Of a stretch of DNA of 49,065 bases, positions 14,187 through 24,465 are shown piece after piece. The first letter of the stretch is position 1; the number at the start of each line of letters is the position of its first letter. Source of the stretch: Rikenellaceae bacterium (GTDB lineage Bacteria > Bacteroidota > Bacteroidia > Bacteroidales > Rikenellaceae); NCBI GenBank assembly GCA_015060115.1, contig SUZB01000015.1, positions 1-49,065 on the forward strand, written 5' to 3'. Below the pieces are notes generated by a model, which worked only from the letters and a program-made list of their open reading frames with translations, made no database searches and had not been told where the DNA came from. The translations under genes were made by a program, and so were the position numbers.

Positions 14187-15871
14187 AGGTCAATAATTCT
14201 GTCGCAATACTCCAACGAGCTATCGCGGTGGGCAATTACTACAATTGTGAGTGCTCGGTTGTCGGCCGAAAGACGGCGAATGGCGCTATTGATATTCTCC
14301 TCGGTGTGGCTATCGAGAGAGGATGTCGCCTCATCGAAGAAAAGTATGTCGCACTCTTTGTATAAGGCGCGAGCGATGCCGATACGCTGTCGCTGACCAC
14401 CCGAAAGGCGACTGCCTTGCTCACCGATGCGTGAGTGGATGCCCTCCGCAAGAGATGCTACAAACTCCTTAAGGTCGGCCATCTCAAGTACCCGCGTTAC
14501 TCGCTCAAAGTCTATCTTATCGCTAGCTGTACCGAGGGCTACATTTTCGGCCAACGACATATCGGCAATAAAGACACTCTGCGACACATAGCCGATGCTA
14601 TTCTGCCACTTGCGAATGTTGTCCTTGTTGAGCTCTTCGTTGTCTACAAGTATCTTGCCCGATGTCGGCGTATATAGTCCAAGCATAAGGTTAAATAGTG
14701 TTGTCTTTCCCACTCCCGAAGCACCCTTTATGCCCACTCGCTCGCCCTTCGAAATCTTTAACGACAGGTTGCTAATAGTCTCGGTGTCAGCGTCATCGAA
14801 CTTAAATGATAGGTCGTCTAACTCAATCTCCTTGCTGAAGTGGAAACGGTCAACGGTGCGGTCGATGTTGATGCTCTCGTCGGTAGCCTCGGCGACAACA
14901 TCAATCGTATAGCGATTGTAGCGCAGGGCGCTCCAGCTCGACATAATATTGCGAATAGAGGGTATTAAGCGCATAACGGCCACCGCAAAGATGCCGAACA
15001 GTAGGCCGATATCGGTGCTGCTAACCACGACACTCAGAATCACAAGACCAGCCATGCCGAGTGCCATACCCGTTTCGGTGAACATCTGCGGTAGCATACC
15101 TATTGTGGCGTTTCTCTTGCGAAGAGCGACAACCTCGTTCATCGCCCTCTCGAAGCGGTCGTACATCTCGGGGAAGGCACCCCCAATCTCGATGTCGGAG
15201 TAGCCTCGGAAGCTCTCAGCGACAATTCGGCTCTTGGTGCGTTGCGCCTCGTTCTCACGAATGCCTATATCGTTAAGTTTACGGCGCACAACAAAGTAGA
15301 AGAGCAGGATGACAGGAATGATAACCGCTACGGCAAGCAGAGCGGCGATAGGCGAGTAGCACATCATTGCAATAAAGAGCAGCACAAAGAGCATTATCTC
15401 GCCAATAATAGTGGCGATAGGCTTTATGACGCCTACAACAAACATCAGACTCACCACATTTACATTGCGCGTGAGGAGTGCAGAGTTGCTATGCTTGATA
15501 AATCCAAGGCCACGATTGTGGTAGCCGATATATAGTCGCTCCGACAGGTGCTTGTATAGCCCATAGGTGAAGTTGCGCTCCGAGCGATAGAGTAGTAGAG
15601 CGATAATATTCTTCAGAATGATAACCGCCACAACACCAAGCGATATAGTGATTGCAAATGAGGTGTAGCTACTAAATCCTAAGCCATGATAAATGGCGCT
15701 GAAGTAGCCCTCTTTGGTGATGCTCTCGCGGTCAAGGATAACGACTAATACGGGCACAAAGAGTGCGATGCCCACAAAGTTGAGCAAGGCACGCACAAAA
15801 ATAGTCCCCGCAACACCTACTGCACGGCGACGATAGCTCTTGGGTATAATACTCTTAAAGAGTCGTTTCAT
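14183..15871 (-). CDS. ABC exporter, fused membrane and ATPase domains
   Basis: Counted from MKRLFKS, the 562 residues form a six-helix ABC type-1 membrane domain (about 15-310) and a C-terminal nucleotide-binding domain. Walker A is GASGVGKTTLF, the signature LSGGQRQRIGIARAL and Walker B ILFFDEAT. This half-transporter would dimerise and export a lipid, peptide or drug. A longer reading to 15943 exists but its start lies upstream of a TATCTTTG box at 15876-15883, so 15871 is favoured. It heads the operon with the HprK-like, S26-like and ispF genes. Confidence 0.88.
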   Translation of the reverse strand: MKRLFKSIIPKSYRRRAVGVAGTIFVRALLNFVGIALFVPVLVVILDRESITKEGYFSAIYHGLGFSSYTSFAITISLGVVAVIILKNIIALLLYRSERNFTYGLYKHLSERLYIGYHNRGLGFIKHSNSALLTRNVNVVSLMFVVGVIKPIATIIGEIMLFVLLFIAMMCYSPIAALLAVAVIIPVILLFYFVVRRKLNDIGIRENEAQRTKSRIVAESFRGYSDIEIGGAFPEMYDRFERAMNEVVALRKRNATIGMLPQMFTETGMALGMAGLVILSVVVSSTDIGLLFGIFAVAVMRLIPSIRNIMSSWSALRYNRYTIDVVAEATDESINIDRTVDRFHFSKEIELDDLSFKFDDADTETISNLSLKISKGERVGIKGASGVGKTTLFNLMLGLYTPTSGKILVDNEELNKDNIRKWQNSIGYVSQSVFIADMSLAENVALGTASDKIDFERVTRVLEMADLKEFVASLAEGIHSRIGEQGSRLSGGQRQRIGIARALYKECDILFFDEATSSLDSHTEENINSAIRRLSADNRALTIVVIAHRDSSLEYCDRIIDL

Positions 15872-15875
15872 AATG

Positions 15876-15883
15876 CAAAGATA
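15876..15883 (-). promoter_or_regulatory. Promoter -7 box for the ABC exporter operon
   Basis: The minus strand reads TATCTTTG. It ends only 5 bp upstream of the ATG at 15871, so the transcript would be leaderless or nearly so if this box is used. Confidence 0.5.
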
Positions 15884-15907
15884 TGCAATATCTTTATAAT
15901 TCGCAAA

Positions 15908-15952
15908 AAAGAGGGGTTGTCTTGCACTATCTTTGCTCGACACCCCCTCTTT
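15908..15952 (-). terminator. Terminator after the GH2 gene
   Basis: A 14-bp stem (15908-15921 with 15939-15952, one mismatch) is rich in G/C next to A/T tails. It lies 23 bp past the stop of the glycosidase gene. Confidence 0.75.
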
Positions 15953-15974
15953 AGTTTGTTGGTTAGGCCTTATG

Positions 15975-18425
15975 CTACTTAACCTTGATGACTATTTCGG
16001 CGCTCTCTACGCCCTCGGCTTTTGCCGTGAAGCGAATCTCGCCACTCTGTTTGCCACTCTCTACTATTGCCATCAATTCGCCAGAGAAGGCGTGCATCTT
16101 GGGTAGATGGAATAGGTCGAGCGATGTGGGATCACCATTTGCTGCTGCACGATAGCGGCCTGCACCCTCAACCTCGAACTCTACCAAGCGACCATCGTTG
16201 GGGCATAGGTTGCCATCTTTATCAACGATGCTTACGCGGATATATGCCAAGTCCTTGCCGTTGGCCTCAATCTCCTCACGGTCAACACTTAGGCGTATTG
16301 CAGCAGGCTCGCCAGCAGTGCGAATAGTGCGCTCCATAGCGGCATTGCCAGCGCTGTCGTATGCCACAACCTTAACCTCGCCGGGCTGATACTCTACCTC
16401 ATTCCACATCAGGCGGTAGCGCTCCACAACATTCTCCGTATCAATGGCTGCCTTGGTGCGAACACCTTGTGATACGCCATTTACGAAGAGCTCAGCCGAG
16501 GGGTATGAGGTGTAGACAAATACGGGTGTTATCTCGCCCTCGCGACCCTCCCAATTCCAGTGGGGAAGAATGTGCAAGGTGGGCGACTCGGTATTCCATA
16601 TCGAGCGATATAGCCAGAAACGGTCTTTCGGTATTGTCGCCAAGTCGATAATGCCGAACATCGAGCTATGGTTGGGCCACATACCGTCGTAGGGCGTAGG
16701 CTCGCCAAGGTAGTCGAAGCCTGTCCAGACAAACTGTCCGATAACCCACTCTTTGTCGTCCGACATAGCAAAATCCTCATCGGGAATATTCGACCACCAG
16801 CAGTGCTCCAAGTCGTAAGACGAGCATTGCTGATCATCGTAGGTTCGGTTGCTTGTGCGCTCTACGGGGAACTTGTAGACGCCACGCGAGCTGATGGTTG
16901 ATGATGTCTCACTACCGAGTACAAAACCCTGAGGCAGACGCTCATAGGCGTACTCATATAGATGAACGCGGTAGTTGAAGCCGGGGATGTCGATGATAGC
17001 GCCAAAGCCATTGTCGGCGATGCATCGTACCTGGTCCATACCGCAGGTTACAAGGCGTGTGGGATCCTCGCGGTGGCAGATATCCTGCAAGAATATCGCC
17101 TCCTCCCAACCTGCATCGGCGCACTGGTTGGGTACCTCGTTGCCGATACTCCACATAACGACCGAGGGCGCATTGCGGTAGTTGTGCAACATATTTACCA
17201 TATCGCGCTCTGCCCACTCATCGAAGAAGCGGTGGTAGCCATTCTTACACTTTGCGATATTCCACTCATCGAAGGGCTCAATCATCATCATAAAGCCCAT
17301 TTCATCGCATAGTTGCACTAACTCAGGTGCAGGCATATTGTGTGCAGTACGGATAGCATCACAACCCATATCCTTGAGCATCGTTAGCTGACGGCGCAGT
17401 GCCGAGACATTGACAGCAGCACCTAAGGCGCCAAGGTCGTGATGGTTGCAGACGCCCTTAATCTTGCGTGACTCGCCATTGAGCGCAAAACCCTTTTCGG
17501 GACTAATCTCGATGGTGCGAACACCAAAGCGAGTGCGGTAGCAGTCTACGGCCTTGCCACCAACCTTGAGGGTGGTCTCAGCGTAGTAGAGCGCTGGACT
17601 TTCGGGTGACCATAGCGAGGGATTGGCGATGGTAAGTTGCTGATAATATTTGTTCTCCACAACCTCAAACTCCTTGCTTCGAGCAACCTCCTTGCCCTTG
17701 CTGTCAACGATGCGTGTCTCGACTGCGATAGCGGAATTTGGCTCCGAGGTCTTAATCTCGATAGCTACCTTTGCCTCCTTCGGGCTAACCTCAGGAGTTG
17801 TGATGTAGGTGCCCCAGATTGGGATATGTATGCGGTTGGTGGTGATAAGGTGAACATTGCGATAGAGGCCTGCACCGGGATACCAGCGCGATGACTCAGG
17901 GCGATTCTCCAAGCGAACTGCAAGGGTGTTGTTCTTACCATCGGCGTTGAGCAGGTCGGTGATGTCTGAGTGGAAAGAGTTGTAGCCGAATGCCCAGTAG
18001 GTTGCCTCCTTGCCATTGACCCACACTCGTGCCTCGCTCATTGCTCCATCGAAGAGCAACGAGACGGCCTTCTCTTCGCTAAAACCCTCGACATCAAACG
18101 ATGTGCGATACCAGCCTACACCGACATAGGGTAGACCGCCTGTGCGACCGGTCTTTACCGTGGCCTCGGTCTCGAAGTTCTGCGTAATAGCCACCTTCTG
18201 GCGGTCGTTGTCGCTGCTGAAAGGGCCGTAGATAGCCCAGTCGTGTGGAACAACGACCTCCTCCCAAGCGCTGTCGTCGAAGTCGACATTCTCGGCAAAG
18301 GCTATGTCGCCCTTCGTAAAGCGCCAGCCCTCTTCGAGAAGTACATCACTACGCAACTCTGTTGTGGTACAGCCCGTAGCAAGAGCCACAACAAGGAGCA
18401 TTATCAATACTTTTGCGTTTCTCAT
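15975..18425 (-). CDS. Glycoside hydrolase family 2 (beta-galactosidase-like) lipoprotein
   Basis: The 816 residues start with a lipoprotein signal (lipobox ATGC, Cys19). The order is jelly-roll sugar-binding domain (about 30-200), Ig-like domain (200-300), TIM barrel (300-590), then DUF4982- and Ig-like C-terminal domains (VFVYTSYPSAELFVNGVSQG). The acid/base Glu430 is in SIGNEVPNQ and the nucleophile Glu506 in VLGSETSST. It cleaves terminal beta-linked sugars with retention, probably at the cell surface or periplasm. The exact sugar is not readable. It lies 35 bp after addA on the same strand. Confidence 0.92.
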   Translation of the reverse strand: MRNAKVLIMLLVVALATGCTTTELRSDVLLEEGWRFTKGDIAFAENVDFDDSAWEEVVVPHDWAIYGPFSSDNDRQKVAITQNFETEATVKTGRTGGLPYVGVGWYRTSFDVEGFSEEKAVSLLFDGAMSEARVWVNGKEATYWAFGYNSFHSDITDLLNADGKNNTLAVRLENRPESSRWYPGAGLYRNVHLITTNRIHIPIWGTYITTPEVSPKEAKVAIEIKTSEPNSAIAVETRIVDSKGKEVARSKEFEVVENKYYQQLTIANPSLWSPESPALYYAETTLKVGGKAVDCYRTRFGVRTIEISPEKGFALNGESRKIKGVCNHHDLGALGAAVNVSALRRQLTMLKDMGCDAIRTAHNMPAPELVQLCDEMGFMMMIEPFDEWNIAKCKNGYHRFFDEWAERDMVNMLHNYRNAPSVVMWSIGNEVPNQCADAGWEEAIFLQDICHREDPTRLVTCGMDQVRCIADNGFGAIIDIPGFNYRVHLYEYAYERLPQGFVLGSETSSTISSRGVYKFPVERTSNRTYDDQQCSSYDLEHCWWSNIPDEDFAMSDDKEWVIGQFVWTGFDYLGEPTPYDGMWPNHSSMFGIIDLATIPKDRFWLYRSIWNTESPTLHILPHWNWEGREGEITPVFVYTSYPSAELFVNGVSQGVRTKAAIDTENVVERYRLMWNEVEYQPGEVKVVAYDSAGNAAMERTIRTAGEPAAIRLSVDREEIEANGKDLAYIRVSIVDKDGNLCPNDGRLVEFEVEGAGRYRAAANGDPTSLDLFHLPKMHAFSGELMAIVESGKQSGEIRFTAKAEGVESAEIVIKVK

Positions 18426-18460
18426 TTTGTTTAGTTTTTGATATTTGTTTGAGTTCGTTT

Positions 18461-21400
18461 TTATGCCTTCACAACCTTACCAAGGGCGATATACCATACA
18501 TAACCCTCAATACTATCGTAGCGCTCCATCGTGTCGAGTAGGTCGAGGTATTCGCGCATCTGCTTTAGGTAGCTGCGCTCCTCGTTTTGACCAAACTTGT
18601 AGTCCACAACCACAGCTCTGCGCCCCTTGATCATCACTCGGTCGGGACGGCGCATATTCTGAGGTGTGATGATGCCTGCCTCACACTTTACATCTTCCCA
18701 ATCTGTCGTAAACCACTCTCTTACTGTTGGGTCGGTCATCGCCTTTGCTATGCTCTTGCTAAGCTGCGCAGCCTCGTTGCTGTCAATCAGACAATCGCGC
18801 TCCAAGCGTTTGATGGCTCGATCTATATCCTCGATGCTATGCGACTGCTCGAAGATGCGGTGTAGGCGGATGCCGTTGATGCGTGACGAAGAGCCTACGC
18901 TGAGCCCCTCCTCGCTATATCGGCGACCGGGGAGGTGAATACTCACCGAGGGGCTATGCGAGGTGTACTCCTCTAAAAGGTGGTCGTTCGCAACATTTGC
19001 GTTTTGTGTCGAAGTGTTAGATGTTACCTTGCGACCAAACGAGTAGGTTATCTGCTTTATGCCCTCCTCATCGCTGAGCGTAGTACCCTCGCCACATACC
19101 TTTGAGGCAGCATCGACCATAAGAGGAACGATGGTTGTAATATCGTCAGATAAACTCTTGGCATTGAGGCGCTGAGGTGTGAATACATAAAGCTCCTCTG
19201 AAGCTCGCGTGAGGGCCACATATAGTAGATTTACAGCATCAATATGGCTCATCGTAAGCTCCTTGTAGTAATCCTCTGTAAAGGCTGATTGTTGCATCGT
19301 CTTACGATAGATTACCGGAAATTCGCCGATTGATGCTATATCGCTTCTGTCGTCTGCCTGTGCCCAAATCACCTGATTGAGGTTGCCACGCGGTGCTGTG
19401 TCCCACTTACAATTTGGGATAATGACAACCTTGCGCTCCAAACCTTTGGCCTTGTGGATTGTCATAATCTCTATTGTATCATCGCTCATCTCTACACGCA
19501 GAGTCTCACTCTTGCCTCGCTCATTCCACCAGTCGAGATAGTGGCGAATATCGGCAATGCGCGATGTCGAAAAGGCGATAACCTGCTCGTGGATAGCCTG
19601 AAGATAGGCGATACGCTCCCTCTTTTCGTTGAGGTGGAAGGTGGAGATTATGCTCTCTAAGGCCTCCATAGGTGATAGGTGTGCGATATGGCTGAGGTAG
19701 GCCAGCTCCTCGTCGCTAAAGCGGTGGCCAAGGTCGTAACCTAAATAGCGATTATAGACACCGCGCTCAATATCGTCATTAGCATCTATCGCAAGGCGCA
19801 TCACGGCAATAATAAACTCTATGATGTCGCACGAATCTATGGTGAGCGCATCCTGTGTGAGGATGTTAAAGCCAACCTCGCCTTGCGAAGTGAACTTTGC
19901 CTCCTTATATGCAAAGAGCTCCTCGGCAACCTTTCGACCATCGTTCGCACCACGCACCAAAATCAAAATATCGCGGTAGCGGTATCCACGGCTGATAACA
20001 TCCTCGATAGTCTGGATAAATGGCGAGAAGCCACGCTCACTATCGTAGACCGTAACTTCGGCATAGCCATCTTCTGAGCTTCGACTGCCACTCTTCTGAT
20101 TATGGTCGGCATAGGCCGAGCTCATAATATTGTAAAGTGAGGAGTGAAGCGCTGGGGTTATCTCCTTGTTGCTAAGTGCCTGGTCGAGCATCGTGTTAAG
20201 ATATGCGCTATCTTTCTCTACGACACTCTCTATTGTCTTGTTGTTGAACTCAACGACACTCCTAAGACTGCGATAGTTGTGTGTAAGAGGCTCTATAATA
20301 GTATTTTCCTTGCCTAATGCCTCCACTGCCTCGCTCTTTAGTAGTCGCCAGTCGCCACCACGCCAACGATATATCGACTGCTTGACATCGCCCACGATAA
20401 GCACCGATACATCTTCGGCCTGCGCCATAGCATTCTGCAAAAGAGGAAGTAGATTCTCCCACTCGCGCACCGAGGTATCCTGAAACTCATCAATCATATA
20501 GCGCTCATAGCGATTGCCTACCTTTTCGTAGATAAACGGGGCGTTACTATCGTTGATAAATGTCGAGAGGATATTCTTCGTCTCGCCAAGAATCATGATG
20601 TTCTCCTCTTCGCACATCTGTGTAACCTTGTCGTAGAGGTCGGCAAGTAGGGCAAAACTGCGATAATTCTCCCTGACGATGCTTGCTGTGTTGATTACCG
20701 AGAGCGAATTATCGTAGAGGTCGCACATCTCCTTTAGGATTGGCATTAGCTCTGTGGCGGCATCTTTTACTCGGGCGTCTGCCGTCTTGCCGTACCACGC
20801 ATCAATATCCTCTGCTGCCTTGTACATCGTTGCCGAGGGCTCACGAAATTCGCCTGCGGCATACCTCTGGAAGTTAAAGACAAAGCTTCGCGATGAGCCC
20901 TTAAACTCTGCGGGCGAAACACCGCGCTCTGCCATAAGCTCAATGGCGCTCTCGGCGAGTGCCTTCATACGATTTTTGCACCTCTCTGAACGGCCGACAA
21001 GGCGGTTTACTATCTCGGAAAGCTCCTCCTTGGAGTGCTTCATCTCCATACGCTCGCGCGTCTTCTCCTTGAAGAGCTCACGACCCAAAGCGCTCAAATC
21101 TCCACGCATATCCCAGCGGTCGCCCTCTGCAATACGCTCCTCGGCAAACTCCAAGAGCCAACGACGAAGGTCGTGGTCCTCGGCAATGCTCTCGACTAAG
21201 CCATCGGCGCTACGCTTGAGCAGGGTGTTGGGGTCAAGTTCGATGTTGTAGTTAAGGTCGATGCCCAACTCCTTGATAAATGCGCGGATAATGCGCTGAA
21301 AGAAACGGTCGATGGTAAGGACCGAGAAACGCGAATAATCGTGCAGAATAAATGTGCGTGCCTTTTTAGCTCGCTCACGCACCTGACTCTCGCCAAGCTG

Positions 21401-21631
21401 TAATTCGGCACGAAGGTCTGCCATATAGTTGCTCTTGGCACCCGATGCGAGGATATGTATCTCGCGCAAGATACGCGACTTCATCTCCTCGGTGGCCTTA
21501 TTCGTAAAGGTTACGGCGAGGATAGCACGATACAACTCTGGATGCTCGATAACATCGCGAACATATTTGTATGCCAACTGGTAGGTCTTTCCCGAACCGG
21601 CACTTGCACTAAGTATTTTAGCTCGTTTCAT
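18461..21631 (-). CDS. addA: AddA-like helicase-nuclease (UvrD family)
   Basis: This 1056-residue subunit of a RecBCD-type end-processing enzyme has Walker A SASAGSGKTYQLAYK at the N-terminus and Walker B RYMIDEFQDTS. The later SF1 motifs include GDVKQSIYRWRGGDW and TIHKAKGLE. A C-terminal RecB-type nuclease carries RPDRVMIKG followed by VVVDYKFG. With AddB it unwinds and degrades DNA ends for recombination and against phage DNA. The start at 21631 forms an ATGA overlap with addB, which decides it over a TTG three codons upstream. Confidence 0.93.
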   Translation of the reverse strand: MKRAKILSASAGSGKTYQLAYKYVRDVIEHPELYRAILAVTFTNKATEEMKSRILREIHILASGAKSNYMADLRAELQLGESQVRERAKKARTFILHDYSRFSVLTIDRFFQRIIRAFIKELGIDLNYNIELDPNTLLKRSADGLVESIAEDHDLRRWLLEFAEERIAEGDRWDMRGDLSALGRELFKEKTRERMEMKHSKEELSEIVNRLVGRSERCKNRMKALAESAIELMAERGVSPAEFKGSSRSFVFNFQRYAAGEFREPSATMYKAAEDIDAWYGKTADARVKDAATELMPILKEMCDLYDNSLSVINTASIVRENYRSFALLADLYDKVTQMCEEENIMILGETKNILSTFINDSNAPFIYEKVGNRYERYMIDEFQDTSVREWENLLPLLQNAMAQAEDVSVLIVGDVKQSIYRWRGGDWRLLKSEAVEALGKENTIIEPLTHNYRSLRSVVEFNNKTIESVVEKDSAYLNTMLDQALSNKEITPALHSSLYNIMSSAYADHNQKSGSRSSEDGYAEVTVYDSERGFSPFIQTIEDVISRGYRYRDILILVRGANDGRKVAEELFAYKEAKFTSQGEVGFNILTQDALTIDSCDIIEFIIAVMRLAIDANDDIERGVYNRYLGYDLGHRFSDEELAYLSHIAHLSPMEALESIISTFHLNEKRERIAYLQAIHEQVIAFSTSRIADIRHYLDWWNERGKSETLRVEMSDDTIEIMTIHKAKGLERKVVIIPNCKWDTAPRGNLNQVIWAQADDRSDIASIGEFPVIYRKTMQQSAFTEDYYKELTMSHIDAVNLLYVALTRASEELYVFTPQRLNAKSLSDDITTIVPLMVDAASKVCGEGTTLSDEEGIKQITYSFGRKVTSNTSTQNANVANDHLLEEYTSHSPSVSIHLPGRRYSEEGLSVGSSSRINGIRLHRIFEQSHSIEDIDRAIKRLERDCLIDSNEAAQLSKSIAKAMTDPTVREWFTTDWEDVKCEAGIITPQNMRRPDRVMIKGRRAVVVDYKFGQNEERSYLKQMREYLDLLDTMERYDSIEGYVWYIALGKVVKA

Positions 21632-24465
21632 CGTCGGCAAATCTTTTTGAAATCACAATATTTGCACATATCCTCATCTTCGGTCTGGCGGAAAGGTGTG
21701 CTGTAATCGAAGAGCTCCTCCAAGGTGGCGTTTAGCTCGCTCTCGAACTCCTCGCTAATGTCGCTAAATCGCTCAACATAAGCCCCTGTGGTGCGGTCGA
21801 GGATAAGTGGCGAGTAGTCATCGTTAAGCATCTTCGAAGCAAAGTAAAGCGAAGGGCACGACTCAAGGTTGTATTTGCGGTGCAAAATCATCGAGTAGAG
21901 CATCGTCTGGAAGATATTCGACACACGCTCCTGTGCCCCGCCACGAAATAGAGCCTCCATGCCGTTGTACTCGAGGTGAGGCGTGTTACCACTCTTATAG
22001 TCAATAATTTGCAGTGAGCCATCTGCTCGACGGTCGATGCGGTCGGCACGACCTGAGAGATTGACCATACGGCCATTGGAGATAGGGCATTGCCAATCGA
22101 CATCCTTCTCCAAGCCGGCAATGGTGTAGCCCTCGTTGGCTATGTCGTAGCGCATAATACCGCGCTGGATATACTTGATGATGATATCCCTCACAAGAAG
22201 CATATCGCCCGAAAACTCCTCGCTACTAACATTGCGCGAGTTCATCAGTAGTCGGCACATTGTGTTGTCTACCGCTGCGGCAATGGTATCTCTGTTTGCC
22301 AACCTCTTTATCTCGGCGTTAGGGTTTGCTAACTTTAGCAGTGGTTTGTATAGCTCCTCCATCGATTCGTGGAGGATATTTCCAAAGGTTAGGGCATCAA
22401 TCGTGTCGCTTAGCTCATCGTTGGTCCTTAGCTTGGCGATAGATGCCATATAGAACTTTAGCGGGCACTCCACATAGCGGAAGAGTGCTGTTGGCGATAG
22501 GCTATGCTCGCCCGAAGGGTCGAGGTAACGGCTCAATATCTCCTGCTCACGCTCACCCTTCTTAACCTCGATAGGCTGGTTGTTGTCTAACGAGAGGTCT
22601 ACTCCAACTGCCATCTTCTCAATCTTGTGTGGCGACTCATACTCTAACTGATAGATATATCGGCTCTGCTCACCCGTTGAACGCTCATCGGCACGCGAGC
22701 AGTAGAGCATTGTTACGCTCTCGGCACGCTGAATAAGGCGGTAGAAGTAGTAGGCATACATCGCCTCGTGCTCCTCAGGCGTAGGCATCGAGTAGGCGGC
22801 ACGGAGATTATATGGGATAAACGATGACTGTCCCGTCTTATCACCGGGGAAGTTGTCATCGGTCATCGAGAGTATTATGACATTCTTAAAATCGAGGTTT
22901 CGGGTCTCAAGAATACCCATAATCTGTATACCCTCCAGTGGCTCACCCTCGTAGGGCATCGACACCGTTTGAAGATGTCGGCGCAGTAGGGCGCAGAATA
23001 CATCGACCGAGGGCATAATAGCGCAATTCGTAATCGATAGGCGGCACTTCTTAAGCTCCTCGGAGGCCAATGTCAGGTACTCGCCCTGCATCTCGTCTAT
23101 GGCTCCTATGGTGGGGGCAAGGAGCGAAAGTATATTGTCGAGATAGCCCGCCAACGACTCCCAGTCGCTTGTGCGTTGGAAGATAGTCGTTAGTAGCTCG
23201 TTGCCCTGCAATATGGCGCTCTCCACCGAGATAAGGTGGTTAGCGACGATATAGTCAAGAGCACTCTTTGCCTCCCTCTTGCAATAGTCGGTGATATAGG
23301 GGTGGGTAAGCAGACCACTCACATCGTTGTGGTAGAACATTACCTCCCCATCACGCTCGCGCGAGTGGGCTTGTAGCTCGATAAGTCGGTCAATAAAGGT
23401 GTAGACCAGCGTATTCTTAAGCGGGTAACCCATTGTGATGTTTACCTTGGGCACACTCTCTGGCAGTGAGTGCAACAGCGGAACAAGCATATTCTCGTCA
23501 GTAAGAACTATCGCTGTACGCTTGTCTAACTCCTCCGTGGGTAGCTCTTCGAGAAGTTTTGCTACATATTTGCACTGCACGACATTCGACACACAGGCAA
23601 TAGAACGAAACCTCTTGTTGCTGAGCCTAAAACTATCGTTCGATGTGGGCTCGGTGGCGGGGTAGCGCGAAATGTTCTCGCGAAGGAACATGCCTGCCTC
23701 GTGGTCGTTGTTAGCAACATAGTATGAGTCGTAATCCCAATAAAACTCAGCACCTTTTGAGCTATTCTGAATATAGTCGAAGAGCACCTTTTCGCTGTCG
23801 GATAGTGCGTTAAAGCCCGCAACAATATATCGTCTATCGCTACTTAGCTCCGCTTCGCCACTCTTTAGGCGTTCGGCGGCTAAGCGATAAATCATACCTG
23901 TATAGCCGATACCTTTGCTGAGGAGCGTTGCTCGGAACTCATTGTAGATGGCCGGCAGACTGCGCCATACCTTTAAGAAGCGTTGTTTCTGCTCGGTAAG
24001 TGAATCATTGTCGCCAATGCTCTTCCAAAACGATATAATGCGTAGTTGTTCGGGGGTGAGGTACGATACATCTGCCTCCAACTCCTTTATCTCTTCGATG
24101 TTACGCAGAAGTTGTGAGGCATCGACCATATATTTGTCGATTAGGTCGAAGTCCGAGATAAGCATATCGCCCCAAAAGTAGAACTTGTCGAACGATTCGC
24201 TGGGGTGGTGCTTTACATATACTTGATAGAGCTCAGCAATTAGGCGTATACGCTCACCGCGTGTGATGCCTGCCACCTGCTCCATAATCTCGTCTATCGT
24301 GGTCCACGATGGTTGCCAAACGGGCTTGGTTGTCGTCTCGCTAATGGCATCGACAAAGAATGTGCGGGCACGAAGCGAAGGAAACATTATGTCGAGCGAC
24401 GACAAATCTCCCGAATATCTGTCGATAAGTATTCGGGCCAACTCTTTAAGAAAGCTGTTTTTCAT
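21628..24465 (-). CDS. addB: AddB-like nuclease subunit (PD-(D/E)XK, Fe-S)
   Basis: The 945 residues have an N-terminal inactivated-helicase-like region and a C-terminal RecB-type nuclease (SLQIIDYKSGN). Cysteines CPLKFYM and CKYCDFKKIC, arranged as in AddB, would hold a 4Fe-4S cluster that clasps the nuclease domain. It is translationally coupled to addA downstream (ATGA) and overlaps the upstream GIN-domain gene by 4 bp. It is shorter than Firmicutes AddB (about 1150 residues), as is usual for Bacteroidetes. Confidence 0.9.
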   Translation of the reverse strand: MKNSFLKELARILIDRYSGDLSSLDIMFPSLRARTFFVDAISETTTKPVWQPSWTTIDEIMEQVAGITRGERIRLIAELYQVYVKHHPSESFDKFYFWGDMLISDFDLIDKYMVDASQLLRNIEEIKELEADVSYLTPEQLRIISFWKSIGDNDSLTEQKQRFLKVWRSLPAIYNEFRATLLSKGIGYTGMIYRLAAERLKSGEAELSSDRRYIVAGFNALSDSEKVLFDYIQNSSKGAEFYWDYDSYYVANNDHEAGMFLRENISRYPATEPTSNDSFRLSNKRFRSIACVSNVVQCKYVAKLLEELPTEELDKRTAIVLTDENMLVPLLHSLPESVPKVNITMGYPLKNTLVYTFIDRLIELQAHSRERDGEVMFYHNDVSGLLTHPYITDYCKREAKSALDYIVANHLISVESAILQGNELLTTIFQRTSDWESLAGYLDNILSLLAPTIGAIDEMQGEYLTLASEELKKCRLSITNCAIMPSVDVFCALLRRHLQTVSMPYEGEPLEGIQIMGILETRNLDFKNVIILSMTDDNFPGDKTGQSSFIPYNLRAAYSMPTPEEHEAMYAYYFYRLIQRAESVTMLYCSRADERSTGEQSRYIYQLEYESPHKIEKMAVGVDLSLDNNQPIEVKKGEREQEILSRYLDPSGEHSLSPTALFRYVECPLKFYMASIAKLRTNDELSDTIDALTFGNILHESMEELYKPLLKLANPNAEIKRLANRDTIAAAVDNTMCRLLMNSRNVSSEEFSGDMLLVRDIIIKYIQRGIMRYDIANEGYTIAGLEKDVDWQCPISNGRMVNLSGRADRIDRRADGSLQIIDYKSGNTPHLEYNGMEALFRGGAQERVSNIFQTMLYSMILHRKYNLESCPSLYFASKMLNDDYSPLILDRTTGAYVERFSDISEEFESELNATLEELFDYSTPFRQTEDEDMCKYCDFKKICRR

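Noticed and set aside
18445..21251. Several plus-strand frames opposite addA
   Set aside because: All are shadows of the minus-strand addA gene with no recognisable domain and no promoters.
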